A stretch of 33,061 nucleotides of DNA from Bacteroidota bacterium. GTDB lineage: Bacteria; Bacteroidota; Bacteroidia; Chitinophagales; Chitinophagaceae. Below the pieces are notes generated by a model. It ran no database searches. It had not been told where the DNA came from and was given only the letters and a program-made list of their open reading frames with translations. The translations under genes were made by a program, and so were the position numbers. Positions 8,940 through 16,611 of this stretch are shown piece after piece (positions within the stretch are counted from its first letter, which is position 1; every line of letters begins with the position of its first letter). Location: NCBI GenBank assembly GCA_023433265.1, contig JAEZDR010000053.1, positions 1-33,061 of the forward strand, read 5' to 3'.

Positions 8940-9632
8940 ATGATTATTAGAAAGCTTATTCTAGTTTGGCTTAGTATGTTGTCTACTTTTCCCTTTGTGG
9001 ATGTTTTATCTCAAAAGGGTTATGTGATTTCGGTTAGTACCTCCCGGATGACCCATTCTTCAAATACAAGTATAGGAGAGCCGGATATTCAACACATGGT
9101 TGATGAAATAGTGAAATATGCTAAAATTATTCAAAAGAGTAACTGTGCCCAGAGGTTGCAGCCAGAAATAGATAAGCAGCTAAGAGCTGAAATGAAGAAA
9201 ATTTCCGAGGGAACGCCTTATCTCCTCACAGTAGATTATGAAGACTGCAAATTCGTTTCGTTAGTACCCGACAGGGGCAGCGGCGCTATTGGCGATAAGA
9301 ATGCAACTCTTTACAGAATTACGCTTTACCAGGAAATAGAACGCGAGCCTGTGGTGAAACCCGACCCAGATGGCATTAAAAAGTTTCCGATACTGGCCAC
9401 TTACATTAATGAAAAAGGAAAATGGATTGCTATCAGCCCTTACGAAATGTCCGAAGGCTACGAGACGGAAGAACGAGCAATAGGTGCGTTGTTTTATACG
9501 GCAGGCGAGTTAAGCTTCTTAAAGAATTCCGGCAAGTTCAGAGTTTACAAGTTCAACAAGCCGCAGGAGAACATCAGGATTGATGTTAGAGGTATTATTA
9601 AACAATTGGGTGCGACAGATATTCCTGAATAA
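8940..9632 (+). CDS. Exported protein of unknown function
   Basis: The ATG at 8940 gives a good Sec signal peptide (MIIRKLILVWLSMLSTFPF, cleavage near VLSQ), whereas an upstream in-frame ATG at 8889 would put 17 charged residues before it; I prefer 8940. The mature part of about 205 residues is mixed alpha/beta with two cysteines (NCAQRL and EDCKF) that might pair. A segment of the type PILATYINEKGKWIAISPYE looks strand-rich. I do not recognise a family. It lies 61 bp after the large exported protein and 15 bp before the next exported gene, on the same strand, and so belongs to the same putative operon. Confidence 0.75.
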   Translation: MIIRKLILVWLSMLSTFPFVDVLSQKGYVISVSTSRMTHSSNTSIGEPDIQHMVDEIVKYAKIIQKSNCAQRLQPEIDKQLRAEMKKISEGTPYLLTVDYEDCKFVSLVPDRGSGAIGDKNATLYRITLYQEIEREPVVKPDPDGIKKFPILATYINEKGKWIAISPYEMSEGYETEERAIGALFYTAGELSFLKNSGKFRVYKFNKPQENIRIDVRGIIKQLGATDIPE

Positions 9633-9647
9633 AATAAATGATAAAAT

Positions 9648-10694
9648 ATGCAGCCTGGAATCATTGGCCTTTTTCTAATACTATGTTGTAATGTAGCGGC
9701 ACATGCTCAATGTACGGAGGCGAAAGATGCCGACATGAAAAAATACAAGGAGCTTACGATGACTCAGGATGCGCAAGGGTGTTCGCAATGTGCAATGCTT
9801 GCGTTATACCATTGCTCAGCGAGGTATTGTAAGACAGTAGAGGATAAACGCAAGGTTTCGGCACTGATCAATGAAACTAAAAGGAATATTGAAACAATGG
9901 GGCAACCTTATTGCTGCCCCGACCTTTATAAAAAGGCACCAGCATGGGGATCAATGGTGGGAGCCTCCAACCTGGGTGGCGGCTTAGGTGAAAAGCCGGG
10001 CAACGGGTTAAACACTGGCACCACAAACAACAATTTAAACAGCCTGGACGAGTATGGCAATGCCTATGATCAAGGAAACCTTACAACAGGACAAATGGTG
10101 GAGGCAGCAGGGGGCATAATATCGGAACTTGCTGCTGATATGACCAATAACCTTCAGAAAAAGGTTACGGATGTGAAAAATGTTCCAACTTCATCTATTG
10201 GTTTCGATAACAAGAAAAATGAAGGTGGAGGAGCCGGCAATAAAACACCAAAGCCAAAGTCTACTTCGGCAGACGAGATTAGCGTATCGGATTTGTTTAA
10301 CAATGACAATGATGATGAAACCGACGAAAGTGGTGGAAGTAAAAGCAGGGAGGAAATGTTAGCGCACATCCAACACGAAGTGTTTCGAAAAAGCGACTAT
10401 AACGGTGTTAATTCCACTCAATTGAACAGTATTGAAAACAAACCGAATGGCAGCCTTTCTGCAGGCCCAAATATACCGTTCGACAGTAAGTTGACAAATG
10501 GCAGAATAGTTGAATATCAACCTGGCAATATTGCCAACTACGGGGTGGGATTTGACAATAGCCCTGACAAGGTAATCTTTACTAAGTCGAGATATGTAAC
10601 GGAAGCCTCTGCGATGCAACTAGTAATCAGTCCTAAAGAACTGGATGGTTGGCCAATTATTTACCTGGCGGTTCTAAAAACATTTTGGCAATAA
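9648..10694 (+). CDS. Exported cysteine-rich protein of unknown function
   Basis: 348 residues with a Sec signal peptide ending near AHAQ. The first about 85 mature residues are cysteine-rich (CTEAKDAD, GCSQCAM, YHCSARYCK, PYCCPD), suggesting several disulfides in the periplasm or outside the cell. The middle (about residues 105-240) is Asn/Gly/Ser-rich and acidic, including the run NNDNDDETDE, and looks disordered. The last about 100 residues are more ordered and end in a hydrophobic stretch (GWPIIYLAVLKTFW). I do not recognise the family. Spacing of 15 bp upstream and 6 bp downstream supports operon membership. Confidence 0.77.
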   Translation: MQPGIIGLFLILCCNVAAHAQCTEAKDADMKKYKELTMTQDAQGCSQCAMLALYHCSARYCKTVEDKRKVSALINETKRNIETMGQPYCCPDLYKKAPAWGSMVGASNLGGGLGEKPGNGLNTGTTNNNLNSLDEYGNAYDQGNLTTGQMVEAAGGIISELAADMTNNLQKKVTDVKNVPTSSIGFDNKKNEGGGAGNKTPKPKSTSADEISVSDLFNNDNDDETDESGGSKSREEMLAHIQHEVFRKSDYNGVNSTQLNSIENKPNGSLSAGPNIPFDSKLTNGRIVEYQPGNIANYGVGFDNSPDKVIFTKSRYVTEASAMQLVISPKELDGWPIIYLAVLKTFWQ

Positions 10695-10700
10695 ACGAAA

Positions 10701-11510
10701 ATGACAATGCCTTATAAACTTTTGTCGAGCCTCACCGCTATTCTAATCGGTTTTATCAGCATAGGCCAGACATCTAATCGTTTTTCTGTAAGCCCTGAAT
10801 ATTCTGTTACGATCTATGGACTTGTAAGCAGCAACCTGCCCTCGTCTGATTTTTATGTAAGCGAAGCCGGGCAAGCATTTGTCCCAATAAACGGCGGAGT
10901 TTACAACCCAAAAGATTCTACCTGGTTTATTCCACCCAAGGCGGGTCGAATCATTTCGTCTTTCTCCGCCAATGCAATTGATTCGGCCATTATCCTTGCC
11001 TATAAAGAAAACGATTCGTCGACGATCCATTACCTGAAAGCAAATCGGAAGCTTGGGTTCGATGATGCTATCCTGGCAAGCCTGGACCCCGGGTTTTATA
11101 ACGTGAACTACAAGAACAATACCCTTGTTATATGGGGAAGAAATAAAGGTTTATATAGGATAGGGTACTTAGGACGAGACAGTCTGAAGTGGGTAGTTAA
11201 CATCCCGGAAAAAATCTCTTCGGTGTTCCTGGACAATCATGGAACGATTTACTTTTCTGCTGCAAATAAAATCATCAACTATAACATCAACGAGGTAGTG
11301 GCACAATTGGATACAACCATTACCGGGTTTTCATTCCTGGAATCCCGATTCCTGGTAGTAAGCACACCGCAAGGGGTATATACAAATGAATCGGGAAATT
11401 TCAAAGCCATTGCCACTGACCTGGATGGCCTCATCAAAACTTATGGAAAAGATGTTTATATCTTGTCCAATCGTAAGTCACTGTTAGTAAAACTTAGCAA
11501 AAGGGTATAA
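10701..11510 (+). CDS. Exported beta-rich protein, possibly propeller-like
   Basis: 269 residues starting 6 bp after the previous stop. The N-terminal hydrophobic segment LLSSLTAILIGFISIGQ is a probable Sec signal peptide. The rest is made of short repeated strand patterns, such as NTLVIWGRNKGLYRIGYLGR, GTIYFSAANKIINYNINE and SRFLVVSTPQGVYTNESG, the look of a WD/NHL-like beta-propeller, but I see too few blades to name a family. Last of the five exported-protein genes in the cluster beginning at 5232; the next gene (a lipoprotein) starts 30 bp downstream and may also be cotranscribed. Confidence 0.75.
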   Translation: MTMPYKLLSSLTAILIGFISIGQTSNRFSVSPEYSVTIYGLVSSNLPSSDFYVSEAGQAFVPINGGVYNPKDSTWFIPPKAGRIISSFSANAIDSAIILAYKENDSSTIHYLKANRKLGFDDAILASLDPGFYNVNYKNNTLVIWGRNKGLYRIGYLGRDSLKWVVNIPEKISSVFLDNHGTIYFSAANKIINYNINEVVAQLDTTITGFSFLESRFLVVSTPQGVYTNESGNFKAIATDLDGLIKTYGKDVYILSNRKSLLVKLSKRV

Positions 11511-11540
11511 CCTGCTTGATATTTTCTTTTCCTTTGCTTA

Positions 11541-11945
11541 ATGAAGCTGCTTGCAATATCCTTCCTAACCCTATCCCTACTTGCCTGCAACGCAAGACAA
11601 AACAATTTTTCTCCACCAGCTAATGCTTTTGATGCCGGAAGAGAATTCCTTGATGCATTTTTTAAGGGCGACTTTGAGCGGGCAGAATTTTACATGCTAA
11701 AGGAAGACGAGAACAATAAAATACTAAGCCGCCTGAAAAAAGAATACAGGGAGCGTAGCGAGCACGAACGGAAACAGTTTGCAGATGCAAGCATTAATGT
11801 ATTTGATATTGAAGAAGTATCACCGGATGTTACGATCATTTCCTACAGAAACTCCTATGATAAGATTGCGAGGAAACTCAAGGTTGTTGGCGCAGAAGGA
11901 ACGTGGATGGTAGACTTTAAATACACTTTCAACGGCAACCTCTGA
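11541..11945 (+). CDS. Small lipoprotein, DUF4878/NTF2-like
   Basis: 134 residues with a lipoprotein signal peptide (MKLLAISFLTLSLLAC, lipobox LLAC). The mature part has a helical start (AGREFLDAFFKGDFERAEFYML) followed by beta-type sequence ending DGNL-like; this layout resembles small cystatin/NTF2-like lipoproteins of the DUF4878 type, which I suggest only by pattern. Function unknown. Its TGA overlaps the ATG of the fluoride channel gene by one base, implying coupled translation. Confidence 0.75.
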   Translation: MKLLAISFLTLSLLACNARQNNFSPPANAFDAGREFLDAFFKGDFERAEFYMLKEDENNKILSRLKKEYRERSEHERKQFADASINVFDIEEVSPDVTIISYRNSYDKIARKLKVVGAEGTWMVDFKYTFNGNL

Positions 11946-12304
11946 TGTTTAAATCCATCCTGATCCTAGGTGTAGGTGGCATGGCCGGTTCCATGCTTCG
12001 ACACTGGCTATCCGTTTCCCTTAGCGGTACGTTTATTCCGGGGGCAGACCTGTTTGTTAGCCTGGTAGGCTGCTTCATTCTAGGATTAATTGTGGGATTG
12101 CTCATCTTTAGAGCCAATGTAAAACAGCAGATTTTAATAGTAACTGTGGGCTTTTGCGGTGGTTTTACAACCGTTTCTGCTTTTTCGCTGCAATCCATCA
12201 ATATGATGATGCAAGAAAGCTGGGCGATAGCTGACGGTTATATTTTAATTAGTGTAATTTCTGCGTTGGCAGCTACATTTGCAGGCATTAGCTTAGCAAA
12301 ATAG
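11945..12304 (+). CDS. crcB: FluC/CrcB fluoride channel
   Basis: 119-residue four-helix membrane protein of the FluC family, which acts as an antiparallel homodimer that lets fluoride leave the cytoplasm. Seen: the N-terminal GGMAGSMLRHW motif with Arg19, the second-helix motif GADLFVSLVGCFILG and the TM3 break GFCGGFTTVSAFS. Two positions differ from the usual family sequence: Ser39 stands where the TM2 motif normally has Asn, and Val77 where TTFS normally has the first Phe of the Phe box; Phe80 is kept. It is sandwiched between a lipoprotein gene (1-bp overlap) and inorganic pyrophosphatase (7 bp away). No crcB riboswitch is evident upstream. Confidence 0.88.
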   Translation: MFKSILILGVGGMAGSMLRHWLSVSLSGTFIPGADLFVSLVGCFILGLIVGLLIFRANVKQQILIVTVGFCGGFTTVSAFSLQSINMMMQESWAIADGYILISVISALAATFAGISLAK

Positions 12305-12311
12305 GATAGAT

Positions 12312-12854
12312 ATGTTGACAGTTTTACATCCATGGCATGGGGTACATTATGGAGAACAAGCTCCGAGAATTGTAAATGCAATCATTGAAATACCACAGGG
12401 CTCAAGGGCCAAATACGAAATAGATAAGGCTACCGGCCTGCTAAAACTGGATAGGGTTATATACTCCTCGGTTTACTATCCATCTAATTATGGTTTTATT
12501 CCGCAAACCTACGGCGACGATAAGGATCCTCTTGATATATTGGTACTCTCAACGGTTTCGGTTCATCCACTCACCATCATGGAAGCCAAAGTAATTGGCG
12601 TGATGCAGATGATAGACGGAGGAGATGCAGACGATAAAATAATTGCCGTGTCGGCTAACGATCCGGGTGTAAACCATTACAACAATATCGAGCAGTTGCC
12701 TCAGCATTTCTTTAGTGAAATGCGACACTTCTTCGAAGAATATAAAAAGCTTGAGAACAAGACCGTGGTGGTGGAAGAGTTTGGAGATAAAGCGACTGCT
12801 TTGGATATTGTTGATGTTGCCATAAAAAGCTATCGCGAACACTTTAAAAAGTAA
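12312..12854 (+). CDS. ppa: Family I inorganic pyrophosphatase
   Basis: Soluble Mg-dependent enzyme that splits pyrophosphate to two phosphates and pulls biosynthetic reactions forward. 180 residues, normal bacterial length. Seen: IPQGSRAKYEID with the active-site Lys and Glu, YPSNYGFIPQTYGDD, and the metal-binding signature D70-K-D72-P-L-D75. A downstream VSANDPGVNHY corresponds to the family's second Asp region. It lies 7 bp after the fluoride channel gene; fluoride is a classical inhibitor of this enzyme, so the pairing is meaningful. The TauE-like gene starts 4 bp after its stop. Confidence 0.96.
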   Translation: MLTVLHPWHGVHYGEQAPRIVNAIIEIPQGSRAKYEIDKATGLLKLDRVIYSSVYYPSNYGFIPQTYGDDKDPLDILVLSTVSVHPLTIMEAKVIGVMQMIDGGDADDKIIAVSANDPGVNHYNNIEQLPQHFFSEMRHFFEEYKKLENKTVVVEEFGDKATALDIVDVAIKSYREHFKK

Positions 12855-12858
12855 GACA

Positions 12859-13230
12859 ATGACAGTTCAGACTATTTTATTGCTGTTGCTGATAGGAGCG
12901 GCAGCAGGTATGCTGAGCGGGCTGGTAGGAGTAGGGGGTGGAGTGATTATCGTACCTGCTTTGGTGATGGTACTTGGTTTTAGCCAGCACCAGGCGCAAG
13001 GTACTTCGCTTGGTTTGTTGTCTATTCCTGTGGTAGCTGTGGCTGCCTTTAACTATTATAAACAAGGGTACATCGATATAAAAGTCGTTCTTATTATGGC
13101 GGTAGCGTTTCTGATTGGAGGATTTTTAGGAAGTAAGTTGGCTGTTGGGCTACCGCAGGCACAATTAAAAAAAATATTTGCCATCGTCCTCTTGATCATT
13201 GGTGGAAAGATGTTGTTTTTTGATAAATAA
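12859..13230 (+). CDS. TauE/SafE-family membrane transporter, half-length
   Basis: 123-residue integral membrane protein with four predicted helices. The repeat-unit motif of the sulfite/organosulfonate exporter family is clear: GMLSGLVGVGGGVIIVPALV near the start and GGFLGSKLAVGLP in the second half. Typical members have two such units and about 250 residues; this protein has one, so it probably works as a dimer. No frameshifted second half is visible downstream. Substrate is unknown; family members move sulfite, sulfoacetate or other small anions. It is in the same run of genes as the fluoride channel and pyrophosphatase. Confidence 0.85.
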   Translation: MTVQTILLLLLIGAAAGMLSGLVGVGGGVIIVPALVMVLGFSQHQAQGTSLGLLSIPVVAVAAFNYYKQGYIDIKVVLIMAVAFLIGGFLGSKLAVGLPQAQLKKIFAIVLLIIGGKMLFFDK

Positions 13231-13269
13231 GTTTGACCCTCTATTTTTGCGCATACACAACACAAACTA

Positions 13270-13431
13270 ATGGAAGTAAAAAAACGAAATACAGGTAAGT
13301 ATTGGGCTTTGTGCTTTATCTGGACTGCTTTAATGATTGTAATGCTTGCGATTCCGGCTGCGAGGCCCTATTTCTGGCTGGCTTTACCCGGAGCTGCTAC
13401 TTATTTCGTATTGGCTATGGACCTAATGTAG
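13270..13431 (+). CDS. Small two-helix membrane protein
   Basis: A 53-codon frame starting at an ATG 39 bp after the TauE-like gene and ending 9 bp from a convergent gene. It begins MEVKKRNTGKYWA, with a positive N-terminus, then two hydrophobic segments (LCFIWTALMIVMLAIPAA and YFWLALPGAATYFVLAM). Codon use resembles its neighbours. Function unknown; the hydrophobic pattern and position in the gene run are the only support. Confidence 0.6.
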   Translation: MEVKKRNTGKYWALCFIWTALMIVMLAIPAARPYFWLALPGAATYFVLAMDLM

Positions 13432-13439
13432 ATTAGAGG

Positions 13440-14114
13440 CTAACTTCCATCGATTGCCCGGTTAAGGAACTTCATTAATGGCTTAAGCGAAGTGAATGCC
13501 TGGAGAATCTTTTTCTCGGCATTTTTGCTAATCCATTCCTCATCCGTTATTGGTGCGGATGCCACCCAACATTTAAGCTTTAGATATTCAGCGGCGGCAT
13601 GATCGCTTTCGTATCCTTTAGGCAGTCTGGAAAGAGAAATTTCCTTGTCTTTATCTAAGTCGCCAAAGGCTTTTTTGAAAGCGGGGGCTTTAATAATTTG
13701 TAAGAATTCGCCGGTGTTATAATCTATTTCCTGCCTGATGCTTTTAATAACAGCCGTTTCCGGCATCCATATACCTCCACCTGCGAAACTCCTGTTACCT
13801 GGTTGCAACTGGATATAATAAACCGGTTTCGGGGTTTTTCTTCCTTCCCGATGAATTACAGCGCCGAAATTGGTTTTGTATGGGTCTTTGTTTTTTGAAA
13901 AGCGTACGTCCCGATTAATTCTAAACATGCAATTTTTGCCAACAATGCCAGCAACACTTTCGTCCTCCGCTGCATGTTTGTTTATGATTCGTTGAACAAA
14001 TGCTGCAAAATCTGTTCTGGCATTGTCGTAATCTATACGGTGAGTATCGAACCAGCTTTTGTCGTTGTTCTTTTCCAGTTGCGCAAGAAATTTAAGCGTG
14101 GAAGATTGTAGCAT
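13440..14114 (-). CDS. DUF2461 family protein
   Basis: About 224 residues from the preferred start at 14114 (MLQSSTLKFLAQLEKNNDK); an upstream in-frame ATG at 14141 adds nine residues and is less typical. The family hallmarks are visible: FLAQLEKNNDKSWFDTHR near the start, then MFRINRDVRFSKNKDPYKTN and YYIQLQPGNRSFAGGG, then a C-terminal helical region. The biochemical role of the family is not known. It faces the small membrane peptide gene and has no obvious operon partner. Confidence 0.88.
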   Translation of the reverse strand: MLQSSTLKFLAQLEKNNDKSWFDTHRIDYDNARTDFAAFVQRIINKHAAEDESVAGIVGKNCMFRINRDVRFSKNKDPYKTNFGAVIHREGRKTPKPVYYIQLQPGNRSFAGGGIWMPETAVIKSIRQEIDYNTGEFLQIIKAPAFKKAFGDLDKDKEISLSRLPKGYESDHAAAEYLKLKCWVASAPITDEEWISKNAEKKILQAFTSLKPLMKFLNRAIDGS

Positions 14115-14164
14115 AATATGATTTCGACTTGTATTATTCAAAGGTAACAGCCTTATAACTAAAA

Positions 14165-14188
14165 TGCCCTGATTGAAAAATCAAGGCA
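14165..14188. terminator. Hairpin in the intergenic region
   Basis: TGCCCTGATT, GAAA loop, AATCAAGGCA: a 10-bp stem with one internal mismatch. It lies upstream of the minus-strand DUF2461 gene and has no T run on either side, so terminator function is doubtful; it may be a regulatory stem-loop. Confidence 0.35.
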
Positions 14189-14524
14189 CTTATGGTGTTC
14201 GACAATTTTAAAGGTTGAATATGAATTGTCTGCACCTAACGGTCTGAAAAATATTCACTCTCACACGCCCATTCCATCACTCTTCACTATAGCACTCATC
14301 ACACATTTCCTTTCTCGCTTTCCAATCTCTCTTCTAATACGTATATATAAAACTCTGTGCCAAACGTGTAATTTTTCAAATTGGCAAAAGCTTTATAACT
14401 AAATGAATTTAAGCGGTGCCATTTTTTCGCCATTCAACATTCCGAAAGATAAGTGTCGGACGCAAATTTACCTTGCCGATCTTCAGCAGCCGTATCATCC
14501 TGAACGGAATTTGGCGAGGGTGGA

Positions 14525-14625
14525 TTAGGGGGTTAGTACTGAATGCTCCTTCTGTTGATTATTTGTATTCCTTAATAACCTGAGATTTGACTCGAAATGC
14601 CAGAAGGAGAGGCCGTAACCCCTAA
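14525..14625. repeat. Nested inverted repeat, about 100 nt
   Basis: Outer arms TTAGGGGGTTA (14525-14535) and TAACCCCTAA (14616-14625) pair over 10 bp with one bulged G. Inner arms CTCCTTCTG (14546-14554) and CAGAAGGAG (14601-14609) pair perfectly over 9 bp. The loop of about 46 nt is A/T-rich. It lies 120 bp upstream of the aldo/keto reductase gene and could be a structured RNA or a small mobile-element remnant. Confidence 0.6.
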
Positions 14626-14705
14626 AACATGCACGTTTAGTTAATTGGTAATATTATTTAGCAGGGCTTCTGTTTTTTTACATTTCTCAACCGCATTCGC
14701 TCCAT

Positions 14706-14739
14706 TTTGTTAGATGTTAGTAAGCAGTTGTTAGATTTG
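14706..14739 (+). promoter_or_regulatory. Bacteroidota-type promoter of the aldo/keto reductase gene
   Basis: -33 TTTG at 14706-14709, 22 bp spacing, -7 TAGATTTG at 14732-14739, an exact TAnnTTTG match. The -7 element ends only 5 bp before the ATG at 14745, so the transcript would begin at or next to the start codon. Confidence 0.5.
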
Positions 14740-14744
14740 TCTTT

Positions 14745-15746
14745 ATGGAAAAAAGAATACTTGGTAAATCTTCAGTGCAGGTTACACCTATGGCGTTCGG
14801 CGCTTGGGCTATCGGTGGATGGATGTGGGGAGGAGCCGAAGAAACAGAAGCCATCGAAGCTATTAAAACTGCATACGAATCAGGAATAACAACCATTGAT
14901 ACCGCACCTGTGTATGGCTTCGGAAGAAGTGAAGAATTGGTGGGCCGCGCCATGAAAGATATTCCAAGAGATAAGTACGAGATTCTTACAAAATTTGGAA
15001 TGAATTGGGATACTGAAGATGGTGAATATTTTTTTGACACTGTTGACAACAACGGTCGTCCGTTCAAAATGTACAAATGGGCATCATCTAAAAAGATAGT
15101 GCAGGAATGCGAGGCAAGCCTCAGGAGACTGCGTACAGACTATATTGATCTCTATCAAATACATTGGCCCGATGCCACTACTCCGATGTCTGAAACCTTT
15201 GAAGCGGTGCGTAAACTGGTAGAACAGGGCAAAGTAAGGGCAGCAGGCGTATGTAACTATAACCAACACCAGGTGAGCGAGGCTTTGGAAACAATCTCTC
15301 TCGTCTCTAACCAGGTGCCCTATTCAATGATCAACCGCGACATTGAAAAAACAGTTATCCTTCAAGCATTGGAAAAAGGGCTTAGCATCATTGCTTACAG
15401 TCCGCTGCAACGCGGACTGCTAACCGGTAAAATAAAGCCCGGCCATAAATTCAAGGAGGGTGATACGCGTGAGGGCAATCGGTTTTATACAGCAGAAAAT
15501 ATTGCAAAGGCAAACGAGCTTTTAGATAAGCTTAAACCCATTGCTGAAAAGCATAAAGCCACCGTTAGCCAGGTTGTCATTAACTGGACCCTGCACCAGC
15601 CAGCCATAGGATGTGTCCTTGTAGGGGCACGCAATGCCCAACAGGTAAAAGATAACGTTGGCGCTATGGCATTCCAACTCTCGAAGGAAGAAATGGACCA
15701 CATTTCTGCGCTGGCCGATGGGTTTGCCACCGTAGATCATAAATAG
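14745..15746 (+). CDS. Aldo/keto reductase
   Basis: 333-residue NADPH-dependent oxidoreductase of the TIM-barrel AKR superfamily, which reduces aldehydes or ketones, or oxidises sugars. The catalytic tetrad can be read directly: Asp52 in TTIDTAPVYG, Tyr57, Lys83 in ILTKFG and His140 in LYQIHWPD. The cofactor end has YSPLQRGLLTG and the C-terminal VLVGARNAQQVKDN motif. Within the family it resembles the general stress/YajO-like subgroup rather than a named enzyme; the substrate cannot be told. It is monocistronic, with a convergent YkgJ-like gene ending 3 bp from its stop. Confidence 0.93.
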   Translation: MEKRILGKSSVQVTPMAFGAWAIGGWMWGGAEETEAIEAIKTAYESGITTIDTAPVYGFGRSEELVGRAMKDIPRDKYEILTKFGMNWDTEDGEYFFDTVDNNGRPFKMYKWASSKKIVQECEASLRRLRTDYIDLYQIHWPDATTPMSETFEAVRKLVEQGKVRAAGVCNYNQHQVSEALETISLVSNQVPYSMINRDIEKTVILQALEKGLSIIAYSPLQRGLLTGKIKPGHKFKEGDTREGNRFYTAENIAKANELLDKLKPIAEKHKATVSQVVINWTLHQPAIGCVLVGARNAQQVKDNVGAMAFQLSKEEMDHISALADGFATVDHK

Positions 15747-15749
15747 TCC

Positions 15750-16229
15750 TTATTTAGCAGGCAGCAGTTTTTCTAACACGTAGTACACTGCGGGACAGAA
15801 GCTGCTGTTTTTTAATGAGATTGCCGGACGTTTCAGTAGAACATCTTCATTGGTGTAGGGGAAGCGAGAACAGTCTGAAGGCCTATCCTCGTAAATGCTG
15901 CAGAAATTATCAGCGCCCAGGAAAGGGCAGGGAGTTGACTTCACCACATAATCACCGTCAGCATCAAGTGACAGGTAGGTACTAATAAAATCTGACTCTT
16001 TCATGCGCAGAACCTTGCTGATACGTTTTATATCTGTTGTCTTGAAGCGGGGAGAATAGTTTTTACAACAGGCAGCACATGAAAGACAGTCGACCTTCGT
16101 AAAGGCTTCTTCGTGAAGGGCAGGTAGCACTCTTAAAGTATGCTTAACATTTGCTCGTTGAAGAAACTGTTTGTATTTCTTCTGCTGTAGCACTGAATGT
16201 TTCTGCCAGTCGTGTTGCATCATATTCAA
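15750..16229 (-). CDS. YkgJ-family cysteine-cluster protein
   Basis: 159-residue cytoplasmic protein with the conserved cysteine clusters of the YkgJ (former UPF0153) family: DCLSCAACCKNY, then STPCPFLGADNFCSIYEDRP, DCSRFP and FCPAVYY. The cysteines are thought to hold a metal or iron-sulfur centre; the biological role is not established. Several ATGs cluster at the start (16229, 16223, 16220), and the first is taken. Convergent with the aldo/keto reductase gene, with almost no space for a terminator between them. Confidence 0.88.
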   Translation of the reverse strand: MNMMQHDWQKHSVLQQKKYKQFLQRANVKHTLRVLPALHEEAFTKVDCLSCAACCKNYSPRFKTTDIKRISKVLRMKESDFISTYLSLDADGDYVVKSTPCPFLGADNFCSIYEDRPSDCSRFPYTNEDVLLKRPAISLKNSSFCPAVYYVLEKLLPAK

Positions 16230-16556
16230 AACTATTATTACCTAGCATAATCACCACTCCCAATGCACTCCTTTGTATGAAATTTAAGACTTCTCCCGTA
16301 CATGGGTGGATATTCTTAGATCATCAATGATAGGCTTATGATAGAAGTAGTTGCAAAGCTTAATGCCACCCAACCTTGGAATGTGAGGAGGTTACAAATG
16401 GGGTGTAAGCTTTTATTGTAAAGATTTCCAATGGGTTGCAATAAACACTCCTGTGATATACTGCTATAACGCTTCCCTATGCATTATGGAGTTACTTGAG
16501 CACAGGTTTACAGCAGGTTAACGTAATAGTTGCCTCGAGGTTGCTTCTAGTTTAAT

Positions 16557-16611
16557 ACGCTGCAGACACGCTGCAAATACGCTGTAGATACGCTGCAGAT
16601 ACGCTTTAGAG
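16557..16611 (+). repeat. Tandem 11-bp repeat, five units
   Basis: Units ACGCTGCAGAC, ACGCTGCAAAT, ACGCTGTAGAT, ACGCTGCAGAT and the degenerate ACGCTTTAGAG, each exactly 11 bp. The core word differs from the array at 2291-2345, but the unit length and copy number are the same, and words from that array occur 120-170 bp upstream. Confidence 0.85.

Larger units (their letters stand above)
14142..14744. other. Long intergenic region with hairpins and a promoter
   Basis: About 600 bp with no supported gene. It contains a hairpin at 14165-14188, a pyrimidine-rich stretch around 14255-14340, a nested inverted repeat at 14525-14625 and a well-formed promoter ending at 14739. A 41-codon frame at 14403-14528 exists but has no recognisable content. 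Confidence 0.6.

Noticed and set aside
14165..14188. Hairpin considered as a true intrinsic terminator
   Set aside because: No T run follows it on either strand, and it lies upstream rather than downstream of the nearest gene; kept only as a low-confidence stem-loop.
14403..14528. 41-codon plus-strand frame in the long intergenic region
   Set aside because: No recognisable content, no suitable promoter spacing, and it runs into the inverted repeat.
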